Shown: in pieces, positions 10,130 to 21,323 of the stretch
How the letters are laid out: every line of letters begins with the position of its first letter
Numbering within the stretch: the first letter of the stretch is position 1
Translations under genes and position numbers: made by a program
The notes under the pieces: model-generated
Told to the model about the DNA's origin: nothing
The model's input: the letters and a program-made list of their open reading frames with translations, nothing else
Databases searched by the model: none
Assembly (NCBI RefSeq): GCF_003086295.3
Contig: NC_092046.1
Coordinates: forward strand, 102,775,363 to 102,839,362
Reading direction: 5' to 3'
DNA length: 64,000 bases
DNA from: Arachis hypogaea
Taxonomy: Eukaryota; Streptophyta; Magnoliopsida; Fabales; Fabaceae

Positions 10130-10830
10130 CAAAGATGAAAAAGCGACAAAAACATAATAATTCAAGAAGTTATCAGAAGTGATCCATAGAAAGGACCTGA
10201 CGAGGTCTTAATAAAAATGGGTTGCTAAAAATAACTTAAAGACTGGCTGACGTAGAAGAAGTCGGACCAGTCGACCATAATAACCAAAGTTATAAAAAGT
10301 AAATCCCTGGAAAGAGGCCTGGCCAGCCCTAACAAAGAGGATTACTAGAAATAATTTAGAAGGGACCGACGTGAAGAAGTCGGCCCAAAACCAAAAAGTT
10401 ATAAAAAGTAATCCCTAAAAGAGACCTGACAGAGGTCCGAAAAAAGAGGATTTCTAGAAATAACTTAGTAGGGACCGACGTGAAGAAGTCGGCCCAAAAC
10501 CAAAAAGTTATAAAAAGTAATCCCTAAAAGAGACCTGACAGAGGTCCAAAAAAAGAGGATTACTAGAAATAACTTAGAAGGGACCGACATGAAGAAGTCG
10601 GCCCCAAACCAAAAAGTTATAAAAAGTAATCCATAAAAAGAGATCTGCCAAAAATCCAAAAGGGATTACTAGAAATAACTTAGAAGGGACCAACAAGATG
10701 AAGTCGGCCTCCCAGCAACCACAAAAAGTTATAAAAGTAATCCATAAAAAGAGACCTAACAAAGGCCCAAACAAAATGGATTACTAGAAATAACTTCAAG
10801 CCGATATAAAGAAGTCGGCCGACAGAAGGC
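10130..10830 (+). repeat. Tandem repeats of about 109 bp in R2 3' region
   Basis: Six to seven head-to-tail copies. Unit starts marked by GGGACCGACGTGAAGAAGTC fall near 10365, 10474, 10583 and 10689 (steps of 109, 109 and 106), with degraded copies before and after. Each unit carries AAAAAGTTATAAAAAGTAAT and GATTACTAGAAATAACTTAG. Tat/Ogre elements are known to carry tandem repeats in this position. Confidence 0.9.
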
Positions 10831-11170
10831 ACACAAGTTGGACCCAGAAATCCACAACAGAATCAAACTACAAAGTATGAAAGCACAAAGGCAATCAAAA
10901 GAGGTTAGACAAAAAGATCCCAACACCCTGAAGATGCCTGAAAAAATATTAAATAAAACAATAAACAAGCAAGAGCAAAGTTGCCATAATAAACAAGACC
11001 TAAGAGGCCACCTGAAGTCGACCTCAAAAGGCTTAACCTTTGCTTTTTTTAAAACAAAGTTGCTAAAAAAGCTACTAAAAAGTATTCAGAAGTCAGAACG
11101 ATAAAAACTACAGAATAAAAAGAGTTCGAAGCCCACAAGCCGGGCTATACACAAAAACACCAAGAAATAG
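10831..11170 (+). other. R2 3' region, no gene seen
   Basis: A-rich non-coding sequence following the tandem repeats and preceding the stop codon of the antisense ORF. The 88-codon plus-strand frame here lacks any family signal and is left out. Confidence 0.45.
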
Positions 11171-11364
11171 TCATAGAGGATCCAAAGATTTCTCAGTTGC
11201 AGCATTACGGGGTGAAGGAGCGCGAGTCTGAAGAGGCACCACATCTACCGTCCCATCATCCTGGCTCAGGATCTGATAATCAGGATCCGACTCGGGATGA
11301 CCACCTACAGAAGTTGAAGAAGTCAGCGCAACAGAGACTTTGGCAGCAGGCACAGGAGGGGGCT
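11171..11364 (-). pseudogene. C-terminal end of R2 antisense ORF
   Basis: Minus-strand frame ending at 11171, containing PAAKVSVALTSS and DPDYQILSQDDGTV. It continues, in frame, the minus-strand ORF whose N-terminal part is at 41061-42815; the two pieces meet at the GGGCT duplicated by R4 insertion. It is therefore the tail of the same protein, separated by 29.7 kb of inserted DNA. Low-complexity Pro/Asp-rich sequence flanks the breakpoint. No function can be assigned to this tail. Confidence 0.75.
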
Positions 11365-12811
11365 TGACGTTAGGTATTTTTGCCAGTAAAGAATTTCATA
11401 AAAACAGTCGCGTTGTAGATATAGTCTCTAAACTGACAGAAATCCCTTCGTACAAATGTTTTGGTTGTCACAAGTAACAAACCCCTTTAAAATTAATAAC
11501 CGAGTATTTAAACCTCGGGTTGTCTTCTCAAGGAATTGTAGGGAAGAATGTTCTTATTATTGGTTATGAAGATTGTAAATTGGGGGTTTTGGAAGTAAGG
11601 TGGGAATATGTTATATGACAAGTAAAATAAAATAATAATAATAAAATCTTTTGGCAAGTTATAAGAAATTGGAAGTCTAGGCTTAGTTATCCTTATCAAT
11701 AATAATGAAAGTTGAATCTTAATTACACTTAGTTGACCTTTACTAAAGCAAAGGAAAGTCAAGGGACAAATTGGTTTGATCTTCGAATCCTATTTATTTC
11801 CTAAGAAAAGATTGGGATTATTGAAGTTCAACTCAACTGGCAAGATAACAATTATCAATTATGCTGTTGAGTTGGATAACTCCTTAGTTACTGATTTCTT
11901 TAACCAAAACCAAAAGGGGAAAAGAAAATCTACTGGAATAAAAATGCCTTCAGATGGGAAGCAATAATCATGTAAATAAAAGAAAGCAATAATAACTGAA
12001 ATACCTCAATTAATATTAATTCAAAGAAAATCATAAGTAACATAGAAGAGTTCATGAATTAAATTGGGAAAATAAATAAAAATAAAGAACCTGGGATAGA
12101 GAGTCACTCCTAAAACTAAGAGAAGTCCTAAATCCTAATCCTAAGAGAGAGGAGAGAACCTCTCTCTCTAAAAACCACATCTACTCCTAAAATTGTGAAT
12201 ATGAAAGCTTGTTTATGAATGGATGCATTCTCCCACTTTATAGCCTCTAATCTGTGTTTTCTGGGCCGCAAACTGGGTCGAAAACAGCCCAGAATTCGCT
12301 GGTCTCGAATTCAATCACGCTGGATTTCCGTCACTGCGATGCGGCCGCATGGAGCACGCGGTCGTGTCGCTTAGCGTCAGGGAAACTATAACATATTATA
12401 TATAAAATCGAAGCCCCGGAAGTTATCTTTTTAACGCAACTGAAACCGTGTCATTTGGACCTCTGTAGCTAAAGTTATAGCCGTTTGAGTGCGAAGAGGT
12501 CAGGCTGGACAGCTTAGCAATTTCTCCAACTTCTTGTATTCCTTCCACTTTTGCATGCTTCCTTTTCATTCTCTGAGCCATTCTTGCCCTGTAATCTCTG
12601 AAATCACTTAACACACATATCAAGACATCTAATGGTAATAAGAGAGGATTAATAATGAGCAAATATAAGATCAAAGGAGCATGTTTTCAATCAAAGCACA
12701 TAATTAGGAAGGCAAATGTAAAACCATGCAAATAGTATGAATAAGTGGGTAAAGAGTTGATAAAAACCACTCAATTGAGCACAAGATAAATCATGACATA
12801 GTGGTTTATCA
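11365..12811 (-). repeat. R4 3' LTR (1447 bp)
   Basis: On the plus strand it runs TGACGTTAGG to GGTTTATCA. It pairs with 29484-30508 plus 40634-41060. It contains GCGATGCGGCCGCATGG and ACGCGGTCGTG near 12340, the same kind of GC palindrome as the internal array at 26.6-27.1 kb. Confidence 0.95.
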
Positions 12812-12849
12812 ACCTCCCCATACTTAAACACTAGCATGTCCTCATGCTA
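12812..12849 (-). promoter_or_regulatory. R4 polypurine tract and pre-LTR hairpin
   Basis: On the minus strand TAGCATGAGGACATGCTA (12849-12832) is a perfect 7-bp stem with AGGA loop, followed by GTGTTTAAGTATGGGGAGGT directly against the LTR start TGATAAACC. The purine run TATGGGGAGG is a conventional plus-strand primer. The stem sequence differs from that of other elements while the loop and spacing are kept. Confidence 0.75.
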
Positions 12850-13894
12850 AGCTCAAGAGAAACTATAAAGATGAAGAGGAATGGTAGAATGTATGAAATG
12901 CAATCCTATCTATATGGATGCAACTAAATGTGAAATGCTTCTTCCTACTTGGTTAAAAGTAAATCAAATCCTCCAAGACAAATACAAACCAATTTCCACT
13001 AATTCAAATCGTACAATAAAAAGCAAGTAAACTTGTAGGAAGATAACTCATGAAACCAGGGAACATAGAATTAAGCACTGAACCCTTACTGGTAGTGTAC
13101 ATCACTCTAACTCTCAAGTGTCTAGGATCAATCACTCTATTCTTCCCTAGTCATGCTTTCTAAACCTTGTTCTTCATCTAACCAATCAACATTATTTAAT
13201 GTACCAATGCAAACATCATGAGGTCTTTTCAAGGTTGTAATGGGGCTAAGGTAAAGGTGAGGATATATATATGGTTAAGTGAGGTATGAATTGAATCTTT
13301 AATTAACCTAAACTTTCACCTAACATACATATACTCTATATAATTCTAATTCATGCCTAGCTACCCAAAATTCCCACTTTTACATCACATAGTCATGTAT
13401 CAACTTTTTCTTTTTAATTTATCACATGTGCATTGATTTTTCATTAACTTAACATTGGGGTAATTTTGTCCCCTTTATTTATTTATTTATATTATATATA
13501 CTTTTTTTTCTTTTTTCTTTTTTTTCTTTTTTTTTAGAGAAATAAACATAACTTATCAATGCACATGGATTTTCTATTATTTTTCTATTTTGGTTTTTCA
13601 TGAGTAGGTTCCCAAATTCCCAATATTCAAATAAATTAGAAACATGATACATTCTCTTATTAACCCATGTTCCACAGTTTCCCCACACTTAATTGTTACA
13701 CAATTCCTATCTTAAGCTAACCAAAGATTCAATTGGGATATTTAATTGTTTTTCTGCTTAAGGCTAGTGATGTGGTAAAATATAGAACAAAATAAATGGG
13801 GATAAAAAGGATCAAGGTGGCTAACAAGGGTGATTTAAATGGTAGGCTTATTTGGGATAAGTGAGCTAAAATCAAACAATGTCCTCAATCATAT
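12850..13894 (-). other. R4 3' non-coding region before R5 insertion
   Basis: AT-rich, with a C/T-rich run at about 13500-13540 and no supported ORF. It ends at the CATAT (13890-13894) that R5 duplicated. The rest of the region resumes at 25479. Confidence 0.5.
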
Positions 13895-15432
13895 TGGTGC
13901 ACGAATTGTGGATCACACTTTTCACAACTCGTACCACTGACCAGCAAGTGCACTGGGTCGTCCAAGTAATACCTCACGTGAGTAAGGGTCGAATCCCACG
14001 GAGATTGTTGGTTTGAAGCAATCTATGGTTATCTTGTAAATCTTAGTCAGGAAGTCAATTATGTTTATCAGTTGATTTGCAAATAAACAAGAGAGCATAA
14101 ATTAAAGGTTACTTGTTATGTAGTAATGGAGAATGTGTTGGAGTTTTGGAGATGCTTTGTCTTCTGAATCTCTGCTTTCCTCTGTCTTCTGATTCACGCA
14201 CGCACGTCCTCCTATGGCAAGCTGTGTGTAGGTGGATCACCGTTGTCAATGGCTACCATCCATCCTTCCAGTGAAAAGATTCCCAATGCGCTGTCACCGC
14301 ACGACTAATCATCTGCAGGTTCTCAATCATGCCGGAATAGGATCTGCTATCCTTTTGCGTCTGTCACTACGCCCAGCACTCGTGAGTTTGAGGTTCGTCA
14401 CAGTCACTCAATCATTGAATCCTACTCGGAATACCACTGACAAGGTTTAGACTTTCCGGATTCTCATGAATGCCGCCATCAGTTCTAGCTTATACCACGA
14501 AGATTCTGATTAAGAGATCTAAGAGATACTCATTCAATCGGATATAGAACGGAGGTGGTTGTCAGGCACACGTTCATGGTTTGAGGAAGGTGATGAGTGT
14601 CACGGACCATCACCTTCATCACAATTAAGCGCGAATGAACATCTTAGATAGGAACAAGCGTGTTTGAATAGAAAACATAAATACTTGCATTAATTCATCG
14701 AGACACAGCAGAGCTCCTCACCCCCAATAATGGAGTTTAGAGACTCATGCCGTCAAAGAGTACAAAGTTCAGATCTAAAAATGTCATGAGGTAGCAAATA
14801 AGTCTCTAAAAGTTGTTTAAATACTAAACTAGTAGCCTAGGTTTACAAAAAATGAGTAAACTATGATGGATGATGCAGAGATCCACTTCTGGGGCCCACT
14901 TGGTGTGTGCTGGGCTAAGACTTAAGTAATTCATGTGCAGAGGCCATTTGTGGAGTTGAACGCCAGTTTTTATGCCAGTTTGGGCGTTCAACTCCAGCTT
15001 TTGATCCTTTTTTGGCGCTGGACGCCAGAATTGGGCAGGTAACTGGCGTTGAACGCCAGTTTACGTCATCTATCCTTGTGCAAAGTATGGACTATTATAT
15101 ATTGATGGAAAGCCCTGGATGTCTAATTTCCAACGCAATTGGAAGCATGCCATTTCGAGTTCTGTAGCTCCAGAAAATCCACTTTGAGTGCAGGGAGGTC
15201 AGAATCCAACAGCATCAGCAGTCCTTTTTCAGCCTGAATCAGATTTTTGCTCAGCTCCTTCAATTTCAGTCAGAAAAGTTCCTGAAATTACAGAAAAACA
15301 CACAACTCATAGTAAAGTCCAGAAATATGAATTTTTCCTAAAAACTAATGAAAATAGACTAAAAGCCAACTAGAACATACTCAAAACTATATGAAATTAA
15401 CACCAAAAAGCGTATAAAATATCCGCTCATCA
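13895..15432 (-). repeat. R5 3' LTR (1538 bp)
   Basis: Plus-strand ends TGGTGCACGAATTGTGG and AAATATCCGCTCATCA. On the minus strand the LTR opens TGATGAGCGGATATTTTA, the signature shared with R7. It contains a short cluster of GGCGTTGAACGCCAG-type palindromes at about 14955-15062. Confidence 0.95.
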
Positions 15433-15469
15433 CAACACCAAACTTAAAATGTTGCTTGTCCTCAAGTAA
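15433..15469 (-). promoter_or_regulatory. R5 pre-LTR hairpin and priming motif
   Basis: On the minus strand TTACTTGAGGACAAGCAA (15469-15452; one A/C mismatch in the stem, AGGA loop), then TTTTAAGTTTGGTGTTG touching the LTR start. Same module as in R3, R6 and R8. Confidence 0.6.
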
Positions 15470-16516
15470 CCAGACAAATAAAATAGAAGACTAATAGGTT
15501 GAGAAGCAATAATATCTCAGAGTTTTTTGATTGAAGCTCAGATTCTAATTAGATGAGCGGGACTAGTAGCTTTTTGCTTCTGAACAGTTTTGGCATCTCA
15601 CTTTATCCATTGAAGCTCAGAGTGATTGGCATCTATAGGAACTTAGAATTCAGATAGTGTTATTGATTCTCTTAGTTCAGTGTGATGATTCTTGAACACA
15701 GCTTCTTTATGAGTCTTGGCCGTGGCCCTAAACACTTTGTTTTCCAGTATTACCACCGGATACCTAAATGCCACAGACACATAACTGGGTGAACCTTTTC
15801 AGATTGTGACTCAGCTTTGCTAAAGTCCCCAATTAGAGGTGTCCAGAGTTGTTAAGCACACTCTTCTTTTTGCTTTGGACCTTGACTTTAACCGCTCAGT
15901 CTCAAGTTTTCACTTGACACCTTCACGCCACAAGCACATGGTTAGGGACAGCTTGGTTTAGCCGCTTAGACCAGGATTTTAGTCCTTTAGGCCCTCCTAT
16001 CCACTGATGCTCAAAGCCTTGGGATCCTTTTCATTTGCCCTTGCCTTTTGGTTTTAAGGGTTATTGGCTTTTTCTGCTTGCTTTTTCTCTCTTTTTTTTT
16101 TCTGCAAGCTTTGTTCTTTGCTGCTTTTTCTTGCTTCAAGAATCATTTTTATGATTTTTCAGATTATCAATAACATGTCTCATGTTCATCATTCTTTCAA
16201 GAACCAACATATTTAACAGTCTTAAACAATAAATTCAAAAGACATATGCACTGTTCAAGCATTCATTCAGAAGACAGAAAGCAATGCCACCACATTTAAC
16301 TAATTAGAATTTCTCTTATTAAAACTCGAAATTTTATTGCCTCTTATTCAAAAGATCTACTACTTTATTCATATTTGCTGATGATGAGAAAAATAAACTA
16401 TAGCTTAATTAGAGATAAAATCAAAATAGATACTAATTACTACTATATGACTCCTTGGTAAACTTCTATAAGGACACTGTCACAGAGTTAAGGCAGAAAT
16501 TGGAAATTAACAACCT
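15470..16516 (-). other. R5 3' untranslated region
   Basis: No ORF. There is a T-rich tract at about 16085-16145 and many short repeats of the phrase TTAAGCTCAGAG/TGAAGCTCAGAG. I see no other feature. Confidence 0.5.
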
Positions 16517-17640
16517 TTATTCTGGGGGAACGGGGGTTCCTCTGATCCTTGGGATGCTTGGTCCTACAAGAGAAGACTTTTGGCACTTCAATTCCCTTAA
16601 GTCACGCCCTTGCTCCTCTTGTTCTTTAAACATATAGGTCAGCATTTGACTATGTTCCTTCTGTTCTATTATCATTTGCTCCATAGCTTCCCGTATCTTG
16701 GTAACGGACGTCTCAAGATACTCCCAGTATTCAGCTTGAGGGATCTCTGGGAGGAATTCCTGTGCTCTCTTCTTGATGGGATCCTTCTGTGCTTGTTGTT
16801 TTTCCATTGATGCTTTGGTGATTGGCTTTTCAATTAGGATATACTCAGTTATTCCCATCCTTACTCCAGCGTCCTTGCAGAGCAGAGAAATCACGTTTGG
16901 ATAAGCCAACCTGGCCTCTTTTGAATTTTTGTTAGCAATCTTGTAGAGTTCAGTTGAAATCAGCTGATGAACCTCCACTTCCTTTCCCATCATGATGCAA
17001 TGGATCATCACTGCTCTTTTAACTGTGACTTCAGAACGGTTGCTAGTAGGCAACAGAGAACGCCCAATGAAGTCCAGCCATCCTCTGGCGACTGGTTTGA
17101 GATCCTCTCTCTTGAGTTGATTTGGGACACCCTTTGTGTTGGTGGTCCACCTGGCTCCAGGGATACATATGTGCTCTAGAATCTTATCCAGGTCAATGTC
17201 TGCTCTCATCATCCTCCTGTTGAAGGAGTCTGGATCATCCTTTAGCTGAGGTAGCTTTAAGATCTCTCTGATCTTGTCAGGGGTGGTATGAACAATCTTC
17301 CCTCTGACCATGGTCCGAAATTCATAGAAGGCAGTTCCAGATAGTTTTTGCTTGTCAGTCTGCCACATATTAGCATAGAACTCCTGGACCATGTTCCTTC
17401 CCACTTTCGTTTCAGGATTAGCTAGGACTTCCCAGTTCCTGATTCGAATTTGCTCCTGGATCTCCGGATATTCATCTTCTTTCAGATCGAATCTAACTTC
17501 CGGGATCACTGATCTCAGACCCATTACTTTAAGATAATGGTCTGAATGTTCTTTAGATAAGAACTTCCTTGATTCCAAAGTGGTTTTGGAACGCTCTCTT
17601 TCTTGCCTCTTGGAGTGGGTTGTTTTCCTTTAGGAGCCAT
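16517..17640 (-). pseudogene. R5 3' accessory ORF (plant transposon protein type)
   Basis: About 370 codons after integrase, on the element's sense strand. The start is taken as the ATG at 17640 (MAPKGKQPTPRGKK), a basic N-terminus also seen in R6 and R7. A one-base frameshift near 17595 moves the frame into the 353-codon stretch beginning MESRKFLSKEHSDHYLKV. The body contains WEVLANPETKVGRNMVQEFYANM, which I recognise in outline as the domain annotated as putative plant transposon protein in Athila-like elements, then RSEVTVKRAVMIHCIMMGKE, and a C-terminal Gln/Glu-rich coiled coil. Function is unknown. It is preceded by a hairpin motif at 17691-17708. Confidence 0.75.
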
Positions 17641-17690
17641 GATCTTAGTGATCTCAGATAAACTCACCAAACTTAGAGGTTTGCTTGTCC

Positions 17691-17708
17691 TCAAGCAAAA
17701 GAAAAGAA
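17691..17708 (-). promoter_or_regulatory. Internal copy of the RGGR-loop hairpin in R5
   Basis: TTGCTTGAGGACAAGCAA on the minus strand, a perfect 7-bp stem with AGGA loop, then CTAAGTTTGGTGAG, about 50 bases before the accessory ORF start. It duplicates the module found before the 3' LTR. Confidence 0.6.
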
Positions 17709-18160
17709 AGGAGAGGGATAGAAGGAGAGCTAGGTGCAATTGTTGATGGATGAGGAGGGAGGCCGAACCCAAATTTAAAGGGAGGGGGGTGGGTTTTCAA
17801 AAAATTGGAAAAGATAAGATAAAAAGATTGAGTTGAAAAAAATAAGATAGAAGATATAGTTTAATATTGAAAAGATATGATAGATTTTTGAAAAAGATAA
17901 ATCTGAATTTTGAAAAAGATAATATGGAGATTTGAAAAAGATATGGATTAGTTGAAAAGATTTTTGAGTGAAAAAGATAGATTTGTTTTCAGAAAAGTTT
18001 TGAAAAGAGTTTGGATTGAATTTGGAAAGAGGGATTTTTAGAAATTAAGGATTTTAGAAATCAGGGTTCTTAACATGTTCATGTAAAAATCATGCATTGA
18101 AACATAAAATTTGAAATTAAAATGGAAATACGTGTGGAAAAATGAATTTGGCTCCTCCCT
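17709..18160 (-). other. Low-complexity leader of R5 accessory ORF
   Basis: Plus strand is purine-rich with repeated GAAAAAGATA-like phrases from about 17800 to 18060, so the element sense strand is a TATCTTTTTC-rich pyrimidine tract. R7 has very similar ATCTTTTTCAAAA runs at 53.9-54.6 kb. No ORF. Confidence 0.6.
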
Positions 18161-18167
18161 GCTGTCC

Positions 18168-18405
18168 TGGCGTTTGAACGCCCAAACACTGCCTGTTTTG
18201 GGCATTCAACGCCCAAATGCTGCTCTCCTGGGCGTTCAACGCCCAGCTACTGCCATTACTGGCGTTCAACGCCCAGTGGGTGCCCCTTTCTGGCGTTGAA
18301 CGCCCAGATTGATACCATTACTGGCGTTCAACACCCAGTGGATGCCCATTTTGGGCGTTGAACGCCCAAAATATATTTTTACTGGTGTTTTCTTGCCAGT
18401 GAGCT
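18168..18405. repeat. GGCGTTGAACGCC palindrome array in R5
   Basis: Eight copies of a short palindrome of the form TGGGCGTTCAACGCCCA or CTGGCGTTGAACGCCCAG, spaced about 30 bp, in the non-coding gap between accessory ORF and integrase. The same unit recurs in the R5 LTRs, within R5 gag and in R7. Confidence 0.9.
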
Positions 18406-18532
18406 CTTTTTCTCTGTTTTGTGTGCCGAGGTCTTCTGTAAATGATTATATACCTTGTTGCCAAAACAAATAAGAATAAAAATAGAAATAGGGCAAAATG
18501 CTTAGAGGATTGTTGCCCCATGGCTGGGTTGC

Positions 18533-18576
18533 CTCCCAGCAAGCGCTTCTTTATTGTCTTTAGCTGGACCTTGCTG
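18533..18576 (-). promoter_or_regulatory. AGGCAA-loop hairpin after R5 pol
   Basis: Minus strand GCTGGGAGGCAACCCAGC (18550-18533): 6-bp stem and six-base loop. Immediately upstream is GACAATAAAGAAGCGCTT. It starts about 30 bases after the pol stop codon. Equivalent structures with compensated stem bases follow the gag or pol stop in R1, R4, R6, R7 and R8. Confidence 0.7.
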
Positions 18577-18581
18577 AGCTT

Positions 18582-19682
18582 TTAATCTAGCTTCAGCCTT
18601 GAGCATTCTTGCTCAATGTTGCCTTCAAGATAATGCTTGATTCTCTGTCCATTGACAATGAACTTCTTATCAGAATCAATATCTTGAAGCTCCACATAAC
18701 CATATGGTGATACACTTGTAATCACGTATGGTCCCCTCCATCGGGATTTCAGTTTCCCGGGGAATAGCCTGAGTCTAGAGTTAAACAACAGGACCTTCTG
18801 TCCTGGTTCAAAGATTCTAGATGACAGCTTTCTGTCATGCCTTTTTTTTTATTTTTCTTTATAAAGCTTGGCATTTTCGAAAGCTGTGAATCTGAATTCC
18901 TCTAGCTCATTTAGCTGGAGCAGTCATTTTTCTCCTGCTAATTTGGCATCAAAGTTTAGGAATCTGGTCGCCCAGTAGGCTTTATGTTCCAGTTCCACGG
19001 GCAGGTGACATGCCTTACCATACACGAGTTGGTATGGAGAGGTCCCTATAGGGGTCTTGAATGCTGTTCTGTAAGCCCACAGAGCATCATCCAAGCTCCG
19101 TGCCCAATCCTTTCTACGGGTATTTACTGTCCGTTCCAGGATTCTCTTTAATTCTCTATTAGAGACTTCAGCTTGCCCATTGGTTTGTGGATGATATGGA
19201 GTGGCCACCTTGTGGCGAATTCCATACCGAACCATGGCAGAGTAAAGCTGTTTATTGCAGAAGTGAGTGCCCCCATCACTGATTAGTATTCTAGGGACAC
19301 CAAACCTGCTAAAGATATGTTTTTGGAGGAACTTCAACACTATTTTAGTATCATTGGTGGGTGTGGCAATAGCCTCAACCCATTTTGATACATAGTCAAC
19401 TGCCACCAGAATATAAGTGTTTGAGTATGATGGTGGGAAAGGTCCCATGAAGTCAATTCCACATACGTCAAACAACTCAATTTCCAAGATTCCTTGTTGA
19501 GGCATGGCGTAACCATGAGGCAGATTACCAGCTCTTTGGCAACTGTCACAATTACGTACAAACTCTCGGGAATCTCTATAGAGTGTGGGCCAATAGAAGC
19601 CGCATTGGAGGACCTTGGTGGCTGTTCGCTCACCTCCGAAATGGCCTCCATATTGAGATCCGTGGCAATGCCACAGAATCCT
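18582..19682 (-). pseudogene. R5 integrase
   Basis: Continues the pol frame after a TAG at 19685-19683. Zinc-binding region [11 protein letters not shown] with CDSCQRAG, then the catalytic core: D in [10 protein letters not shown] in LISDGGTHF and E in NGQAEVSN, with the standard 35-residue spacing between the last two. The C-terminal domain (FNSRLRLFPGKLKSRWRGPY, then VNGQRIKHYL) ends at TAA/TAG position 18582. Stops interrupt it at 18926-18924 (TGA) and 18851-18849 (TAA in an A-run); the frame itself is not shifted. All three catalytic residues are intact. It would insert the cDNA made by the adjacent RT. Confidence 0.9.
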
Positions 19683-21323
19683 CTATGCTTCTTCTCTAGG
19701 CACACACCTACGGATAATTCTGTCTGCACATCTCTTAAAGAGATAAGGTTCATCCCACAAGTAGTACTTTGCATCAGTAATTAATTTCTTCTTTTGTATC
19801 CTGTTGTACTCCTTGGGTATGAACCTTGCAGCTTTATAGTTTGCAATATCGGCAAACCATGGTGCTTCCTGAATGGCAAATAAATGCTCATCAGGAAACG
19901 TCTCAGAGATCTCAAGAAAGGGGAGGGACGTCCCTTCCACTGGCTCTATCCGGGACAGATGATCAGCCACTTGGTTCTCTGTCCCTTTTCTGTCTCTTAT
20001 TTCTATATCAAACTCTTGCAGAAGCAATACCCATCTGATGAGCCTGGGTTTTGAATCCTGCTTTGTGAGTAGATATTTAAGAGCAGCATGGTCAGTATAC
20101 ACAATCACTTTTGATCCTACTAAGTATGATCTGAACTTGTCAATGGCATAAACCACTGCAAGTAGTTCTTTTTCTGTGGTTGTGTAATTTTTCTGGGCAT
20201 CATTTAGAACGCGACTGGCATAATAAATGACATGCAGAAGCTTGTCATGCCTCTGTCCCAATACTGCACCAATGGCATGATCACTGGCATCACACATTAG
20301 CTCAAATGGTAACGTCCAGTCTGGTGCAGAAATGACTGGTGCTGTGACCAGCTTAGCTTTCAGCGTTTCAAACGCCTGCAGGCACTCTGTGTCAAACACA
20401 AATGGCGTATCAGCAGCTAGCAGATTGCTTAGAGGTTTTGCGATTTTTGAAAAATCCTTTATAAACCTCCTATAGAATCCTGCATGCCCCAGAAAGCTTC
20501 TGATTGCCTTAACATTGGCAGGTGGTGGTAATTTTTCAATTACCTCTATTTTTGCTTGATCCACCTCTATTCCCTTGTTTGAGATTTTATGCCCAAGAAC
20601 AATTCCTTCAGTCACCATGAAGTGACACTTTTCCCAGTTTAAAACTAGGTTGGTCTCTTGGCATCTTTTCAGAACAAGTTTCAGGTGATCAAGACAGGAG
20701 CTGAATGAGTCTCCATATACTGAGAAGTCATCCATGAAGACTTCCAGAAATATTTCCACCATATCAGAGAAAATAGAGAGCATGCATCTCTGGAAGGTTG
20801 CAGGCGCATTACATAGCCCAAATGGCATCCTTCTATAAGCAAACACTCCAGATGGACATGTGAATGCTGTTTTCTCTTGATCCTGGGGATCTACTGCAAT
20901 CTGGTTATAGCCTGAGTAGCCATCCAAAAAGCAGTAATAATCATGACCTGCTAGTCTTTCTAGCATCTGGTCTATGAATGGCAAAGGAAAATGATCCTTT
21001 CTGGTGGCTGTATTGAGCCTTCTGTAGTCAATACACATGCGCCACCCCGTAACTGTTCTTGTAGGAACCAGTTCATTTTTTTCCTCTTTCAGAAGAAAGT
21101 TCAGAGGCTCTTTCATGTCCCCTGAATCCTCCAAATCAGGCTGAACATCCTTAAAGATGTCTTCCAACTCTGATTCGAGACTCTCAGCCATGTTGATCTC
21201 TTCTACCAAAGAGTCAATAAGATCAACTTTCATGCAGTCTGTTGATGTGTCTGGATGCTGCATGGCTTTGACAGCGTTCAACTTGAACTCATCATCGTTG
21301 ACTCTCAGGGTTATTTCCCCTTG
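19683..21323 (-). pseudogene. R5 reverse transcriptase and RNase H
   Basis: A long uninterrupted 532-codon stretch. RT motifs in order: [47 protein letters not shown], the catalytic [11 protein letters not shown] and [18 protein letters not shown]. RNase H follows with [38 protein letters not shown] and [10 protein letters not shown], all four acidic positions present. It is in the same frame as gag upstream, separated only by the TAG at 21326-21324, and ends at the TAG 19685-19683 in front of integrase. This is the least damaged polymerase on the minus strand. Confidence 0.93.

Noticed and set aside
10465..10774. Overlapping minus-strand ORFs rich in Phe/Leu
   Set aside because: Generated by the 109-bp tandem repeat.
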